Assembly (NCBI GenBank): GCA_937905985.1
Contig: CALCWC010000127.1
Span: 1-6,155, forward strand
Length of the DNA stretch: 6,155 nt
Origin: an uncultured Verrucomicrobiales bacterium
GTDB lineage: Bacteria; Verrucomicrobiota; Verrucomicrobiia; Verrucomicrobiales; Akkermansiaceae
Direction of reading: 5' to 3'
A program made the position numbers and the translations under genes. Each line of letters starts with the position of its first letter. Position 1 is the stretch's first letter. The notes beneath the pieces were generated by a model. It was not told the origin of the DNA, did not search any database, and worked only from the letters and a program-made list of their open reading frames with translations. Shown here piece after piece: positions 1-6,076 of the stretch.

Positions 1-65
1 GGCACCAACCATTGCATACTCAAAGGCCGCGCTGAATCATAAAATCTGGCGGAGTGCCAAAAGAT

Positions 66-94
66 TTGCCCTGATGCACCGGGTGTGGTATAGA
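66..94 (+). promoter_or_regulatory. Candidate sigma70-type promoter of the PepSY-TM gene
   Basis: TTGCCC at 66-71 (4/6 to TTGACA) is followed after exactly 17 bases by TATAGA at 89-94 (4/6 to TATAAT). TGG directly precedes the hexamer, giving an extended -10 (TGn). The start site would fall near 101, leaving a leader of about 57 nt before the ATG at 158. This position supports the ATG at 158 over the earlier in-frame ATG at 74, which would lie upstream of the -10. Seen by eye only; no expression data. Confidence 0.45.
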
Positions 95-107
95 GGACTC
101 ACGCCCG
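80..107. repeat. Inverted repeat straddling the candidate -10 element
   Basis: CGGGTGTG at 80-87 and CACGCCCG at 100-107 form 8-base arms with a single non-complementary DNA pair (G.T in RNA), separated by 12 bases containing TATAGA. The placement over the -10 element is what an operator would look like. It could equally be an RNA hairpin ending an upstream transcript, though no T-tract follows. The binding protein, if any, is unknown; it does not resemble a Fur box. Confidence 0.3.
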
Positions 108-157
108 AATCCCCGCGTGAACGGTGGGTGCAATTGGGTGACAACGACACTGTTCCC

Positions 158-1543
158 ATGATGAAAACACCCAAGCATACCTCCCGCAAGTGGCACCTCT
201 GGCTGGGGCTTCCCTGCTGCCTGATCATGTTCCTGTATGCCGTGAGCGGCCTCATTCTCCAGCATGACGATGCCTTCTCCGGCATGGGCGTGAGCCGAGC
301 CATCCTGCCGGATTCCTATAGGCTGGAGCACTGGAACAACGGCTTGATGCGCGGTACGGTCCGTGCGGGGGAAGACGTGTTCGCCTACGGGGCCGCGGGG
401 GTATACCGCACCACGCCCGAGATGAAGGATTTCAGCCCCGCCATGGACGGGCTTCCCCAGGCGGTCGACGTGCGCGACCTGGCAGCGGCGGCAGATGGAC
501 GCCTCTTCTGTGCAACGGGTGACGCCGCCTACACGCTGGCTCCCGGTGGGATGGTGTGGACGGAAATCAAAACACCCAAGAAAATGAAGCCGGGCAGCCT
601 CTGCCTGCGGGATGGGGATTTGTACCTGGTGGGGCGCAGCAGCCTGGCCCGGGCGCAGGCTCCCTACGCCACGGCGGAAAAGCTGGACACGCCGCCACCG
701 GCAGACGCACCGCAAGGCTGCTCCATGCTTGGCCTGGTGAAAGACCTGCACCATGGCAAGCTTCTGGGCACCGCCGGCATTGTGCTGGTGGATATGATTG
801 CCGTGGTGTTCATTGTGCTGTGCATCAGCGGGTTTCTCTACTGGTTGCTCCGGATGCTCTTTCCCCGCCTGGGGTGCTCGCTCCGCCCGCTGGCCGGCAG
901 CTCCCTCAAGCTCAACCTGTCCTCCCACCGCTTTCTCGGCCGTTGGACCCTGTGGGGGCTGGTATTGGTAACCGTCACGGGGTGGTTCCTCATGAAGCCC
1001 CTGCGCGGGGCCGTCTCCTTCACCCTTCCTGTGGGTGAGGCTCCTTCCTGGCTCGGCAAGGCCCCCGCCCTGCGGTATGATGCCTCCACCCATGATTTCC
1101 TTGTCGCCGGCAGTGCCGGCCTCTATTCCCTGAGCTCCCCCTCCGCCGCTCCCGCGCCCATTGCGGGTGCTCCCAAGGTTTCCGGCAAGGGCGTGCCTGT
1201 CATGCTGCAACTGGCGGACGGAAGCTGGATAGTTGGTTCCTCCGAGGGCTTGTACAAGTGGAACCGCTCCAACAACACCGTGGAGACCCTGGCCGCCGGC
1301 CCCGTGGCCGGCTATACGGTGGAATGCGGCGGCTTGCCGATTTCCAGCCGAGAGGGTGCACCAGCCTTGGAGATGCCCGCTTCCCTGGCGGAACGGCCCT
1401 TGTCGCTCAAGCAGTTCGCCAAGGACCTCCACACGGGAAAAATCTTGCTTGGCGCGGCCTCCGGCCCCTATGTGTTCGTGACCGGTCTCGTCTCCGTGAT
1501 CTGTCTCCTGACGGGCTGGTTGATCGTCCGCCGCAGGAAGTGA
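158..1543 (+). CDS. PepSY-associated TM helix protein with two duplicated halves
   Basis: Predicted inner-membrane protein of 461 residues of the PepSY-associated TM (PiuB-like) group; members are often linked to iron uptake or membrane redox functions, but the exact role of this one is unknown. Four hydrophobic segments are visible at about 12-34, 206-231, 262-279 and 435-457, ending in RRRK. Two halves share a plan: a TM helix next to a conserved His (KWHLWLGL at 11-18; SSHRFLGRW at 255-263), a periplasmic region of roughly 170 residues with short GLY-type strand motifs (GAAGVYR, GSAGLYSL, SSEGLYKW), then DLHxGK (His198, His424) leading into the closing TM helix. The conserved His residues near the membrane could bind heme or metal; this is inference. 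I chose ATG 158 (MMKTPKH) because the hydrophobic segment begins 11 residues later and the 28 residues upstream look non-coding; ATG 161 is also possible. No clear Shine-Dalgarno sequence. A 45-bp gap separates it from the DUF1287 gene. Confidence 0.85.
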   Translation: MMKTPKHTSRKWHLWLGLPCCLIMFLYAVSGLILQHDDAFSGMGVSRAILPDSYRLEHWNNGLMRGTVRAGEDVFAYGAAGVYRTTPEMKDFSPAMDGLPQAVDVRDLAAAADGRLFCATGDAAYTLAPGGMVWTEIKTPKKMKPGSLCLRDGDLYLVGRSSLARAQAPYATAEKLDTPPPADAPQGCSMLGLVKDLHHGKLLGTAGIVLVDMIAVVFIVLCISGFLYWLLRMLFPRLGCSLRPLAGSSLKLNLSSHRFLGRWTLWGLVLVTVTGWFLMKPLRGAVSFTLPVGEAPSWLGKAPALRYDASTHDFLVAGSAGLYSLSSPSAAPAPIAGAPKVSGKGVPVMLQLADGSWIVGSSEGLYKWNRSNNTVETLAAGPVAGYTVECGGLPISSREGAPALEMPASLAERPLSLKQFAKDLHTGKILLGAASGPYVFVTGLVSVICLLTGWLIVRRRK

Positions 1544-1544
1544 G

Positions 1545-1569
1545 GCTTTTCCCTTGCTTCCGGAAAAGC
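1545..1569 (+). other. Intercistronic hairpin after the PepSY-TM gene
   Basis: GCTTTTCC (1545-1552) and GGAAAAGC (1562-1569) are a perfect 8-bp inverted repeat with a 9-base loop, two bases after the stop codon. No T-tract follows, so it is not a canonical intrinsic terminator. Its loop contains the candidate -35 of the next gene, so it may instead be an operator or an mRNA 3'-end stabiliser. Confidence 0.4.
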
Positions 1570-1582
1570 GGGTTGCTATGCT
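1554..1582 (+). promoter_or_regulatory. Candidate promoter of the DUF1287 gene
   Basis: TTGCTT at 1554-1559 and TATGCT at 1577-1582 are each 4/6 to the sigma70 consensus with an ideal 17-base spacer. The start site is predicted near 1588-1590, which coincides with the ATG at 1589, so the transcript could be leaderless. On a longer transcript reading through from the upstream gene, GGAG at 1583-1586 could act as a ribosome binding site, best spaced (5 bases) for the ATG at 1592. Confidence 0.4.
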
Positions 1583-1588
1583 GGAGTC

Positions 1589-2152
1589 ATGATGAAAACA
1601 ACGCTCTCCGCGCTCCTGCCGCTCCTGGCTTCGGTGTGTTCCGCGCTGACGCTGCCGGAGGCGGCCCGGCAGCAGGTTGGGGTGACGGTGGAGTATGACC
1701 CCGCCTATGTTTCCCTGGACTACCCCGGCGGGGATGTGCCGGCGGACCGCGGGGTGTGCACGGATGTGGTGATTCGCGCGCTGAGGCTGCTGAACCTGGA
1801 TTTGCAACAGGCCGTGCATGAGGATATGAAAGCGCATTTCTCCGCCTACCCCAAGCTCTGGGGGCTCAAGCACCCCGATAAGAACATCGACCACCGCCGC
1901 GTGCCCAACCTGCAGACCTATTTCACCCGCCGCGGCTGGCAGCTGCCGGTGTCGACAAAAGCGGCGGATTACCGCCCCGGCGACCTCGTCACCTGCATGG
2001 TGGCCGGCAACCTGCCGCACATCATGGTGGTGAGCGACCGCCGCGCGCAGGACGGCACCCCGCTCGTTATCCACAATATCGGCAACGGCACGCAAGAGGA
2101 GGACTGCCTCTTTGCCTACCCCCTTACCGGGCACTACCGTCCCGCGCTGTGA
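1589..2152 (+). CDS. Exported DUF1287 family protein (YijF-like)
   Basis: A 187-residue protein that matches the DUF1287 family (E. coli YijF is a member) over nearly its whole mature length. A Sec signal peptide is evident at about 1-20 (MMKT, hydrophobic core, ASVCSA), so it should act in the periplasm. Family hallmarks in order: YDPAY (36-40), YPGGDVP (45-51), RGVCTDVVIRA (54-64), VHEDM (76-80), the block WGLKHPDKNIDHRRVPNL (91-108), RPGDLVTCM (129-137), LPHIMVVSD (142-150) and IHNIGNG (161-167). DUF1287 is, to my knowledge, grouped with papain/NlpC-P60-like cysteine peptidases. Cys57 followed by His144 fits a catalytic pair, so cell-wall peptide or amide cleavage is a reasonable guess, but the biochemical activity is not established. 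Length is close to the family norm (about 200). Start: ATG 1589 or ATG 1592; both give the same signal peptide. Confidence 0.9.
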   Translation: MMKTTLSALLPLLASVCSALTLPEAARQQVGVTVEYDPAYVSLDYPGGDVPADRGVCTDVVIRALRLLNLDLQQAVHEDMKAHFSAYPKLWGLKHPDKNIDHRRVPNLQTYFTRRGWQLPVSTKAADYRPGDLVTCMVAGNLPHIMVVSDRRAQDGTPLVIHNIGNGTQEEDCLFAYPLTGHYRPAL

Positions 2153-2172
2153 GCCCCCAAACTGCAGGAAAT

Positions 2173-2200
2173 CCCACGATGCCGCTGAAGGCGTGCGGGG
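2173..2200 (+). terminator. Weak terminator-like hairpin after the DUF1287 gene
   Basis: ATGCC (2179-2183) can pair with GGCGT (2190-2194) around a 6-base loop, including one G.U pair. After a 3x3 internal loop, CCC (2173-2175) can pair with GGG (2198-2200). Only TATTC follows, so the U-tract is poor. It is the best terminator-like structure between genes 2 and 3, but may be chance. Confidence 0.22.
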
Positions 2201-2263
2201 TATTCAAGGCAAATTCTGCCGGGCGATATCCTATGTCATTCACCAACCGACGGCAACGCTGAT

Positions 2264-2291
2264 TTGCACAATAGACTCGGAAGAATATATC
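2264..2291 (+). promoter_or_regulatory. Secondary promoter candidate in the 2153-2379 intergenic region
   Basis: TTGCAC (2264-2269), a 16-base spacer and TATATC (2286-2291) lie in a locally AT-richer stretch. A transcript from here would have a leader of about 80 nt before the GTG at 2380. The leader would contain a 15-codon ORF at 2315-2362 (begins MKLCVK) that I do not consider a supported gene. Apart from this, the hairpin at 2173-2200 and the promoter at 2346-2374, I see nothing else in the 227-bp gap. Confidence 0.22.
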
Positions 2292-2345
2292 CCTGATTTG
2301 TGTATGTTCCACGCATGAAACTGTGCGTGAAAACACATTTTGAAA

Positions 2346-2374
2346 TTGACATGCAAGGCTAAAAGGTGGACAAT
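2346..2374 (+). promoter_or_regulatory. Candidate promoter of the large surface-protein gene
   Basis: A perfect -35 hexamer TTGACA (2346-2351) is followed by a 17-base spacer and GACAAT (2369-2374, 4/6 to consensus). The predicted start site, 6-7 bases downstream, is at 2380-2381, on the GTG start codon, implying a leaderless mRNA. Alternatively AAGGTGG (2363-2369), about 10 bases before the GTG, could be a ribosome binding site on a transcript starting further upstream; the two readings are mutually exclusive. Confidence 0.45.
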
Positions 2375-2379
2375 AGGCC

Positions 2380-5300
2380 GTGCGTTTGCGAAAGTTTTTC
2401 ATCAGGGGATTGTTCCCGTTGGCGGCGGTATTGCTGCCGGCGCTGTGCGCTGCGGAGGAAACCGCGTCCGTCACCTATCTGGCGCCGGGGGTGAGTTTGG
2501 AAAAAATCACGGACTCCACGCGGTTCTACGATGTAGGCAAGGGATCCGTATACTGGAACAGCCACTTGTCGACCACGGAGGAGCTGTACAACCGCACGGG
2601 GGATTTCTCCTTCATGGGGAAGCTGGGGGAGCGCTATGTCAAGCAACCGGAATTCAATCCAAATGCGTTCCAGGGGCTGGTAGCCGACCAATTCTCCAGC
2701 TGGTACAACGCGGGGTCCAATGCCATCCAATACTGGCAGGACTGCTACGCGCCGTTCTTCAAGAGGTGGGATCAGTGGCGCGATCTGCCGCAGGGTCTCA
2801 CCTACGACAAGAACAACCTGGAGGCACTGGGCGGCACCCAGAGCCTAGAGGTGAACATGAAGTTCTACGGCAGCTGGTCGGACGTGGCGATCGGCGTCAC
2901 CAATGCCTTTGATTGGTACATGAGCGGCAACAACGGCCCTGGCGGAGGCGGCTTCTTCAGAGAATACTACGACGGCATAGAAACCTGCAAGGAATGCGGC
3001 ATCTACAATGAACAGGGCGTGGTGGACATGGATAAGGTGACATCGGGCATCTTCGAGTCCTTCGGTCTGGAACGGCAGGAAGGCGGCACCCTGAAGCCCG
3101 TGGAGCCGGGGCTCATCCCCACGCTCTCCGTCACGAACAATTCATCCGTCAACGTCCTCACCTGCTACGGTTTCACCCTGGGGGAGGGCGGCCTGGTGAA
3201 TTCCCTCTACATCGCGGATTCGGGCGATGCGGAATACCGCATCGAGCACATCTACCTGAAGGTGGAGGCGGATAGCAAAGGCAACGAGCGCCTGCTGATA
3301 TTCACGGACGAGGCATGCACAAAGGGCTGGCACGCCGACGGCCTCTTCAAGTGGGGGCTCACGGACATCTGCCACATCAACACACCCGACCAGCTGAAAG
3401 AGATGTACAACACACTCCACGACCCGGCCACACCGATGGAGTGGACTGGAGAAACCGAATACTGGTCCACCGACACCACTCTCGGATGGAACGTGAAAAT
3501 CGGGGACGGAACCTACACCAGCGGCTACGAAAACGGACACCCCGTGCTGTTCACGGATGCCGCGTACGAGTTCAGAAACTATGTGAAGGGAGATGTCAAT
3601 ACCCCGCTCATGGAGGTGGTGAACGACGACTACGACTACAGGTTCCTGCTTAAGAAGGACGAGAAAAAGGGTACCCTGGAGCCCGGCACGCTCAAGATCG
3701 GCACGCTGGATAAGAGCGGCACGGGCGAGCTGCGTTTCATCAATGTCCCCCTGACGGTGGAAACGTGGCAAGTGCGGGAGGGCTCCGTCATCATCGAGGG
3801 AACCTCCGTCACCCTCGCCGACGCTACAATCGACGGCACGCTGGCCATCGTGGGCGAAAACTGCAAGCTCACCCTGGACTGCGACATCTCCGGTTCGGGC
3901 ACCATCGTCCTGGGTGACAAGGCCCTGCTGGACTTTGGCGGCCACATCCTCTCCGGCTCTCTGGCCCTGGAAGGCTCCGCAGCCGATGAAAACGACCGCA
4001 TAGGAAACGGCACCATCTTGGGCGACCTGATACTGGGCGACGGCGTCTCCTACACCTGGAGCAACGACAACCTGCTCCTGATGCGCAACGTTGCCCTGGG
4101 AAACAACGCCGCATTTGACATCTGCGAGCGCACCATCTCCCAATCCGTCATCCTGCAAGGCTCCGACGCTTCCGTAACGAACGGCATCGTCTCCGGCGAC
4201 CTGATACTGGAGGATGGTGTCTCCTACACCTGGAACACGGAGGACGGCCTGCAACTCCAGGGCAACATCATCCTGGGTGACGGGGCCACGTTTAACTTCG
4301 GGGGTGAGACCTTCTCCAAATCTTTCACCATGAAGGGCTCCGCCACCATCGGCCACGGCACGTATGACGGCACCCTGACCGTGGCGGGGGACAGACGCCT
4401 GACCCTGCTGGAAGGAACCATCATCACGGGCGGCGTCACCTTGGAAGACGGTGCCGGGTTAGACATGGGCGGCAACACCTTCCACCTGGGAGAGCCCGCC
4501 AGCAATCGAGTAGTCCTGGGCGAAAACATCACCATCGGCAACGGCAAGCTGGAGGGTGCCCTGACCGTGGCGGGAGGCAAGTACCTGGCCCTGCTGGAAA
4601 ACACCACCATCACGGGTGGCGTCACCATGCAAGACGGAGCCACCTTCGACATGGGCGGCAACACCTTCCACCTGGACGGTGACGCTGCAAACAAAGTCGC
4701 GCTGGGCAAAAACATCACCATCGGCAACGGCAAGCTGGAGGGCGCCCTGACCGTGGCGATGAACGAGAGCCTGACTCTGCTGGCAAACACCACCATCACG
4801 GGTGGCGTCACCGTGAATGACGGTGGCACCTTCGACATGGGCGGCAACACCTTCCACCTGGGCGGTGACGCCGCAAATAGAGTCGTACTGGGCCGCAACG
4901 CCACCATCGGCAACGGCATTCTTGAGGGAGACCTGACCGTCGCGGAGGGCAAGCGCCTCAGCTTGAACGGCGATCTCTCCGGCACGGGCACCATCACCCT
5001 AGAGAATCATGCCGTGCTGAACCTGCAGGGCAACGTCCTCTCCAACGCCGTCTCCATATCCCAATCAGAGATTTCCGCCGAGATTCACAACGGCACGCTC
5101 AACGGCGATGTGACCGTGGGAAAGAGAACAACACTTCACCTGAAAGGCACCATCTCCAGCGAGGGTGCCATTATACTGGGGGATGCGGCTGTTCTGGATT
5201 TGGTCGGCTGCACGGGCCTCTCCAATTCCGTCTCCCTAAGTGGTGATACAGCCTATATCCAGGGCAGCGTCAGCGGGTTCAATGGTCAGGTGACTGTGGG

Positions 5301-6036
5301 TGAGGGCAAGGAGCTTCGCCTGCGGGCTACCCTCTCCGGCACCGGGGCCATATCCTTGGGAGCGGGTGCCAAGCTGCGTTTGAACGGCTACCCATATTCC
5401 GGTTCCGTTAAAATGGGCAAAGGTGCCCTCATTACCCTGGACGAGTATGCGAACACCGCCATCTTGACACGTGAAGGCGTGGACAACGCAACTCTGGAAA
5501 ATGTGTCCGTGGCCCTCGGAATGATTGCCGGAACAGACAGCTCTGCCCTTATGGACGGACTGTACATTGACCACAAGGAGCACGACTTGACACTCAAGGA
5601 TCTCACCCTCACCGACAACAACTCCATCCTGGTGGGCGAGAACAACACCATCACGCTGAATCAGGTGAGCATCAAGCCCTCGGAGGAACACTTCGACCGC
5701 GAGAACCCACAGGACGGCGTGTATTATTTCGACCTGACCGACCTTTTCCACTGCTCCGTGGATATGGAGGAGGTGGTGTTCAAGGCCTCCGGCCTCACCC
5801 TGCCGCAGGGCTTCGATTTAGAAACCGGGGGCATCGGCTTCAAATTCGGGGAGGCTGTCAACATGGCCCAAGCCACGAATTTGACCATGCTGCTAGGCGG
5901 GTACGGCAGCCAAACCATGGACACGGACGAGCAAGGCAATCCCGTGTTCCGCAAGCTGGTACGCATCCCGGAACCCACAACGGGAACGTTGTCCTTGCTT
6001 GCGCTTGCCGCGCTGGCGGCAAGACGCCGCAAATGA
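2380..6036 (+). CDS. Secreted beta-solenoid PEP-CTERM protein with inactive-looking IdeS/Mac-like N-domain
   Basis: A 1218-residue exported protein with clear modular order. Residues 1-25 are a Sec signal peptide (MRLRKFF, hydrophobic core, ALCAA|EE). Residues about 46-290 resemble the IdeS/Mac cysteine endopeptidase family (papain-like) but lack the catalytic Cys and His. Residues about 352-455 look like an autotransporter-associated beta-strand repeat (EWTGETEYWSTD, then FTD, YDYRFL and LDKSGTGELRF). Residues about 456-1020 are short turns rich in G, N, D, T, L and V, typical of a right-handed beta-solenoid, including near-identical 62-residue units. Residues about 1021-1195 are less repetitive, and 1196-1218 are a PEP-CTERM-type sorting tail. 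No C-terminal outer-membrane barrel is present, so it is not a classical type V autotransporter. Start: GTG 2380 is fixed by an in-frame TAG at 2374 and a signal peptide that begins there; the next Met is residue 79. Probable role is surface display or ligand binding (inference); the substrate is unknown. Confidence 0.9.
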   Translation: MRLRKFFIRGLFPLAAVLLPALCAAEETASVTYLAPGVSLEKITDSTRFYDVGKGSVYWNSHLSTTEELYNRTGDFSFMGKLGERYVKQPEFNPNAFQGLVADQFSSWYNAGSNAIQYWQDCYAPFFKRWDQWRDLPQGLTYDKNNLEALGGTQSLEVNMKFYGSWSDVAIGVTNAFDWYMSGNNGPGGGGFFREYYDGIETCKECGIYNEQGVVDMDKVTSGIFESFGLERQEGGTLKPVEPGLIPTLSVTNNSSVNVLTCYGFTLGEGGLVNSLYIADSGDAEYRIEHIYLKVEADSKGNERLLIFTDEACTKGWHADGLFKWGLTDICHINTPDQLKEMYNTLHDPATPMEWTGETEYWSTDTTLGWNVKIGDGTYTSGYENGHPVLFTDAAYEFRNYVKGDVNTPLMEVVNDDYDYRFLLKKDEKKGTLEPGTLKIGTLDKSGTGELRFINVPLTVETWQVREGSVIIEGTSVTLADATIDGTLAIVGENCKLTLDCDISGSGTIVLGDKALLDFGGHILSGSLALEGSAADENDRIGNGTILGDLILGDGVSYTWSNDNLLLMRNVALGNNAAFDICERTISQSVILQGSDASVTNGIVSGDLILEDGVSYTWNTEDGLQLQGNIILGDGATFNFGGETFSKSFTMKGSATIGHGTYDGTLTVAGDRRLTLLEGTIITGGVTLEDGAGLDMGGNTFHLGEPASNRVVLGENITIGNGKLEGALTVAGGKYLALLENTTITGGVTMQDGATFDMGGNTFHLDGDAANKVALGKNITIGNGKLEGALTVAMNESLTLLANTTITGGVTVNDGGTFDMGGNTFHLGGDAANRVVLGRNATIGNGILEGDLTVAEGKRLSLNGDLSGTGTITLENHAVLNLQGNVLSNAVSISQSEISAEIHNGTLNGDVTVGKRTTLHLKGTISSEGAIILGDAAVLDLVGCTGLSNSVSLSGDTAYIQGSVSGFNGQVTVGEGKELRLRATLSGTGAISLGAGAKLRLNGYPYSGSVKMGKGALITLDEYANTAILTREGVDNATLENVSVALGMIAGTDSSALMDGLYIDHKEHDLTLKDLTLTDNNSILVGENNTITLNQVSIKPSEEHFDRENPQDGVYYFDLTDLFHCSVDMEEVVFKASGLTLPQGFDLETGGIGFKFGEAVNMAQATNLTMLLGGYGSQTMDTDEQGNPVFRKLVRIPEPTTGTLSLLALAALAARRRK
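2515..3249 (+). other. IdeS/Mac-like domain with Cys-to-Ser and His-to-Asn replacements
   Basis: Within the large protein (residues about 46-290), family landmarks occur in the expected order. SWYNAGSNAIQYWQD (107-121) fits the nucleophile block of the type CWAATASNxIQWWQD. LPQGLTYD (136-143) and FYGSWSDVAIGVTNAFDWY (162-180) precede the Gly-rich GPGGGGFF (186-193), comparable to GGIFDAVF in streptococcal IdeS. NVLTCYGF (258-265) fits the His block (HVINLWGA in IdeS), and LYIADSGD (276-283) fits YVTDSDS with the catalytic Asp. Ser107 (AGC, 2698-2700) occupies the Cys position, Asn258 (AAC, 3151-3153) the His position, and Asp280 is retained. The alignment was made from memory of the family, so exact pairings need confirmation. 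Confidence 0.6.
4021..4368 (+). repeat. Two divergent 174-bp (58-residue) solenoid units
   Basis: Units 4021-4194 and 4195-4368 each begin GDLIL-x-DGVSYTW and share the same strand pattern. The DNA is nearly identical at the unit heads (GGCGACCTGATACTGG in both) and diverged after that. They are older relatives of the 62-residue units that follow and overlap the first of those by phase choice. Confidence 0.75.
4345..4902 (+). repeat. Three tandem 186-bp (62-residue) solenoid units, fourth partial
   Basis: Unit starts at ACCATCGGC recur at 4345, 4531, 4717 and 4903, exactly 186 bases apart, encoding residues 656-717, 718-779 and 780-841 plus a partial unit from 842. Each has the order TIGxG, LTVA, LTLL-type strand, TITGGVT, DMGGNTFHL, LGxN. 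Units two and three are almost identical in DNA, with one difference in a 48-base stretch at the unit start. This points to recent duplication. The period is a multiple of three, so gain or loss of a unit keeps the frame. Confidence 0.9.
5968..6033 (+). other. PEP-CTERM-type C-terminal sorting signal
   Basis: Residues 1197-1218 read PEPTT, then a hydrophobic stretch (LSLLALAALAA, 1203-1213) and the basic end RRRK. This tripartite signal is the PEP-CTERM class, normally recognised by an exosortase-type membrane protease that handles the protein after Sec export. The sorting enzyme is not in this window. Confidence 0.9.
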
Positions 6037-6038
6037 TT

Positions 6039-6066
6039 TACAATCTACAATTTACAATTTACAATT
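6039..6066. repeat. Four tandem 7-bp units TACAATY
   Basis: TACAATC followed by three copies of TACAATT, without interruption, begins two bases after the stop codon of the large gene. It is strongly AT-rich against a GC-rich background. The period of seven is not a codon multiple, but it is non-coding here, so copy number can vary freely by slippage. Confidence 0.95.
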
Positions 6067-6076
6067 TGGAAAGTTA

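Noticed and set aside
74..157. Earlier in-frame ATG at 74 extending the PepSY-TM protein by 28 residues
   Set aside because: It would precede the candidate -10 (89-94), and the added residues are polar and would push the first membrane segment away from the N-terminus; ATG 158 fits better.
1..157. Riboswitch or the end of an upstream TonB receptor gene
   Set aside because: I found no conserved riboswitch core, and two of the three + strand frames close within the first 45 bases without a recognisable C-terminus; the third runs on into gene 1.
20..2134. A 704-codon open frame on the - strand covering both of the first two genes
   Set aside because: Its product is a low-order mixture rich in Gly, Ala, His, Gln and Arg with no domain or signal. 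The + strand carries two recognisable protein families over the same bases. Long antisense frames are expected from codon bias in GC-rich genes.
2315..2362. 15-codon ORF (MKLCVK...) upstream of the large gene, as a leader peptide
   Set aside because: No ribosome binding site, no attenuator structure after it, and it overlaps the strong -35 TTGACA; a chance ORF is more likely.
2428..2460. Lipoprotein signal (PALC) at the end of the large protein's signal peptide
   Set aside because: Pro and Leu at the -3 and -1 positions do not match a lipobox; an ordinary signal peptidase I site at CAA|EE fits better.
3142..4356. A 404-codon open frame on the - strand inside the large gene, and a similar one at 4224-4997
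   Set aside because: Repetitive products that mirror the sense repeats, with no recognisable domain; shadows of the solenoid-coding frame.
6039..6066. CRISPR array
   Set aside because: The units are 7 bp and directly adjacent with no spacers; a simple tandem repeat.
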